The notes under the pieces are model-generated. The model made no database searches, was not told the origin of the DNA, and worked only from the letters and a program-made list of their open reading frames with translations. DNA of 51,919 nucleotides. Source: Mycobacterium sp. 852002-50816_SCH5313054-b. Lineage in GTDB: Bacteria; Actinomycetota; Actinomycetes; Mycobacteriales; Mycobacteriaceae. The stretch spans positions 1 through 51,919 of the forward strand of contig NZ_LZIC01000096.1 of NCBI RefSeq assembly GCF_001667185.1. The letters are read 5' to 3'. Positions 50,654 through 51,919 of this stretch are shown one piece after another. Position numbers and translations under genes: made by a program. Positions within the stretch are counted from its first letter, which is position 1. Each line of letters opens with the position of its first letter.

Positions 50654-51706
50654 ATGGGTCTTCGCCACGCAGGCCCCTTCGGCCGTCGAGACACTCGCCG
50701 ACACCAATTGCGGCTGCGCGCCGATTCGGGAAGCGGCTTTTATGCCGCGCACCAGGTTCGGCTGCTCCGGATCTATCTGGGCGCCACCACGTTCCTGTAC
50801 GCCTACGGCGTGGTGTTCACCACCGTGTTTCCGCTCCGTCACGGCCTGCCCACGGGCAATCCGGCAGGGGGCATCGTGGCGATCGTCCTCGGGGTGGCGG
50901 CGCTGGTGTGGCTGGCCGTGCGACCCGACAAACCCGCGCCGGCCACGGCCGCGGCGATCGCGGCCACGCCCATCGTGATGGCCTTCCACATCTCCATTAC
51001 CGCCGAGTTCGTCTGCCTGATCGCGCCGATGTTCCTGGCGATGTACCTGCGCGCGTTCTATTCGCCGCGCCGCGGGGTGCTGCTGGCCGGCCTGCTCACC
51101 TTGGCGTCCATTGTCGGCCTGGCGGTCTCGCACACGGCCAAGTTGTACATCGACTACCTGATCTTCGTGGTCGCGATCGTCGGGGCCGCCGAGTCCTTCG
51201 GGCTGGTGACGCGAAGCCTGGTCGCCGCCGCCTGCACCGATCCCCTCACGGGCCTGCTGAACCGGGCCGGCTGGGAGATCGCCACCACCGACCTGCTGGC
51301 GCGAGCCCGTTCATCGGCGGCCACCGTCACCGTCATCGCGCTCGACATCGACAACTTCAAACGGATCAACGACACCGACGGACACGTCGCCGGGGACGAG
51401 CACCTGGTCAGCCGCGCCAGCGTGTGGCGAAAAGTGGCCCCGGCCAACGCCGTTCTGGCCAGGTTCGGCGGCGACGAATTCGCCGTGTGCATCGCGGAGC
51501 GCGCGGGCCGGACACCGACGGCGGCCGAGCGGTTCGTCGCGGGCGTGCGGCTGCACACCCCCGGCACCAGCGTCGGCGCGGCATCGGCACCGGGTGAAGG
51601 CGCTGACGTCGCCGCGCTGTACGCGGTCGCCGACGACGATCTCTACGCCGCCAAGCAGAAGAGATCCCCGGAGGCCCGGGGCCCCGATCTGCGCCACGCG
51701 CTGTAG
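50654..51706 (+). CDS. Membrane-bound GGDEF protein
   Basis: 350 residues. About six helices (residues 40-190; LRIYLGATTFLYAYGVVFTT and so on) then a GGDEF domain: DPLTGLLNRAGWEIATTDLL, VIALDIDNFKRINDTDGHVA with GDEHL, active site RFGGDEFAV, and YAVADDDLYAAKQ. GGDEF is intact and there is no RxxD inhibitory site. The stretch between the metal-binding Asp and GGDEF is short and less conserved, so activity is probable but not certain. ATG 50654 has only a weak ribosome site. Same architecture as the gene at 36648. Confidence 0.87.
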   Translation: MGLRHAGPFGRRDTRRHQLRLRADSGSGFYAAHQVRLLRIYLGATTFLYAYGVVFTTVFPLRHGLPTGNPAGGIVAIVLGVAALVWLAVRPDKPAPATAAAIAATPIVMAFHISITAEFVCLIAPMFLAMYLRAFYSPRRGVLLAGLLTLASIVGLAVSHTAKLYIDYLIFVVAIVGAAESFGLVTRSLVAAACTDPLTGLLNRAGWEIATTDLLARARSSAATVTVIALDIDNFKRINDTDGHVAGDEHLVSRASVWRKVAPANAVLARFGGDEFAVCIAERAGRTPTAAERFVAGVRLHTPGTSVGAASAPGEGADVAALYAVADDDLYAAKQKRSPEARGPDLRHAL

Positions 51707-51769
51707 ATCCGATTGGCCAGCGGAATTAGAATCCTCTGTGCCCCAACCTATTTCAGCTTAGATGCCAGT

Positions 51770-51919
51770 CTAATTGTTGCTTGGTGGTGGTTGCGGCTGG
51801 AAGGGGTCGTACCACCACCAGTCGGCGCGTTCGCCGAGGGGCCCGGGCCATGGCGGTACGGCGGGCGGGCGGCCGGTGGGGGCACGCGCGAGTGATCCTG
51901 GACTCAGCGGTCGCCCGTC
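51770..51919 (-). CDS. 3' end of a hypothetical gene cut by the window end
   Basis: On the minus strand the frame is open from the window edge to TAG (51770-51772), ending PGPLGERADWWWYDPFQPQP with PPSNN. Proline-rich and tryptophan-rich; in style it recalls mycobacterial exported proteins. The start lies outside the window. Function unknown. Confidence 0.55.
   Translation of the reverse strand, partial: DGRPLSPGSLARAPTGRPPAVPPWPGPLGERADWWWYDPFQPQPPPSNN

Overview
The window is mycobacterial. It is GC-rich, uses many GTG starts with purine-rich ribosome sites, and carries a PE-family protein, an MmpS/MmpL pair, a DUF732 secreted protein, an F420-dependent LLM oxidoreductase and a gene very close to what I know of fabG3 (Rv2002). 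The PE gene and the fabG3 similarity suggest a slow grower, but I cannot name the species. Both ends cut genes, so this is probably one contig of a draft assembly.

Layout. 0-6 kb: half of a thioesterase gene with an inverted piece of the same family at the extreme end, a quinone-oxidoreductase-like gene, DUF1801, an acyl-CoA dehydrogenase coupled to a hotdog-like protein, a DUF732 protein, and fabG3 carrying a one-base frameshift. 5.7-10.9 kb (minus): HSL-type esterase, TetR, MmpS, MmpL, with TTTGCA/TGCAAA operators. 11-12.4 kb: an aldehyde dehydrogenase whose catalytic cysteine position is glycine. 12.4-14.9 kb: an alkylation-repair-like island in which an ECF sigma factor and an MGMT gene diverge from a second MGMT and a 2OG-Fe(II) oxygenase. 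14.9-22.3 kb: nitroreductase, cupin, AhpD-like protein, DEAD-box helicase, cspA with a perfect terminator, a 600-base gene-free gap with two palindromes, TetR/oxidoreductase divergent pair, a WD40 relic, and an alpha/beta hydrolase.

22.7-32.1 kb is the most unusual part. A polytopic membrane protein with a split patatin domain is followed, through a 61-codon ORF overlapping both neighbours, by a seven-blade lectin-like propeller fused to a DUF4185 domain. Then comes a coupled set of ATP-grasp ligase, NylB-like serine hydrolase and secreted FKBP prolyl isomerase. 32-45 kb holds mixed metabolism: a frameshifted mycothiol-dependent-isomerase-like gene, a secreted protein with WWDP repeats, SnoaL-fold proteins, DUF167, DUF899, SRPBCC, a GGDEF protein, an FAD monooxygenase, an M42 peptidase, a cNMP-binding protein, a CitE-like lyase, a PE protein and a lipase. 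45-52 kb: zwf, an LLM oxidoreductase, a TetR with its palindrome, a Rox-like FAD monooxygenase, and a second GGDEF protein behind a leader with two hairpins, the second terminator-like.

No rRNA, tRNA, CRISPR array, intact insertion sequence or prophage was seen.
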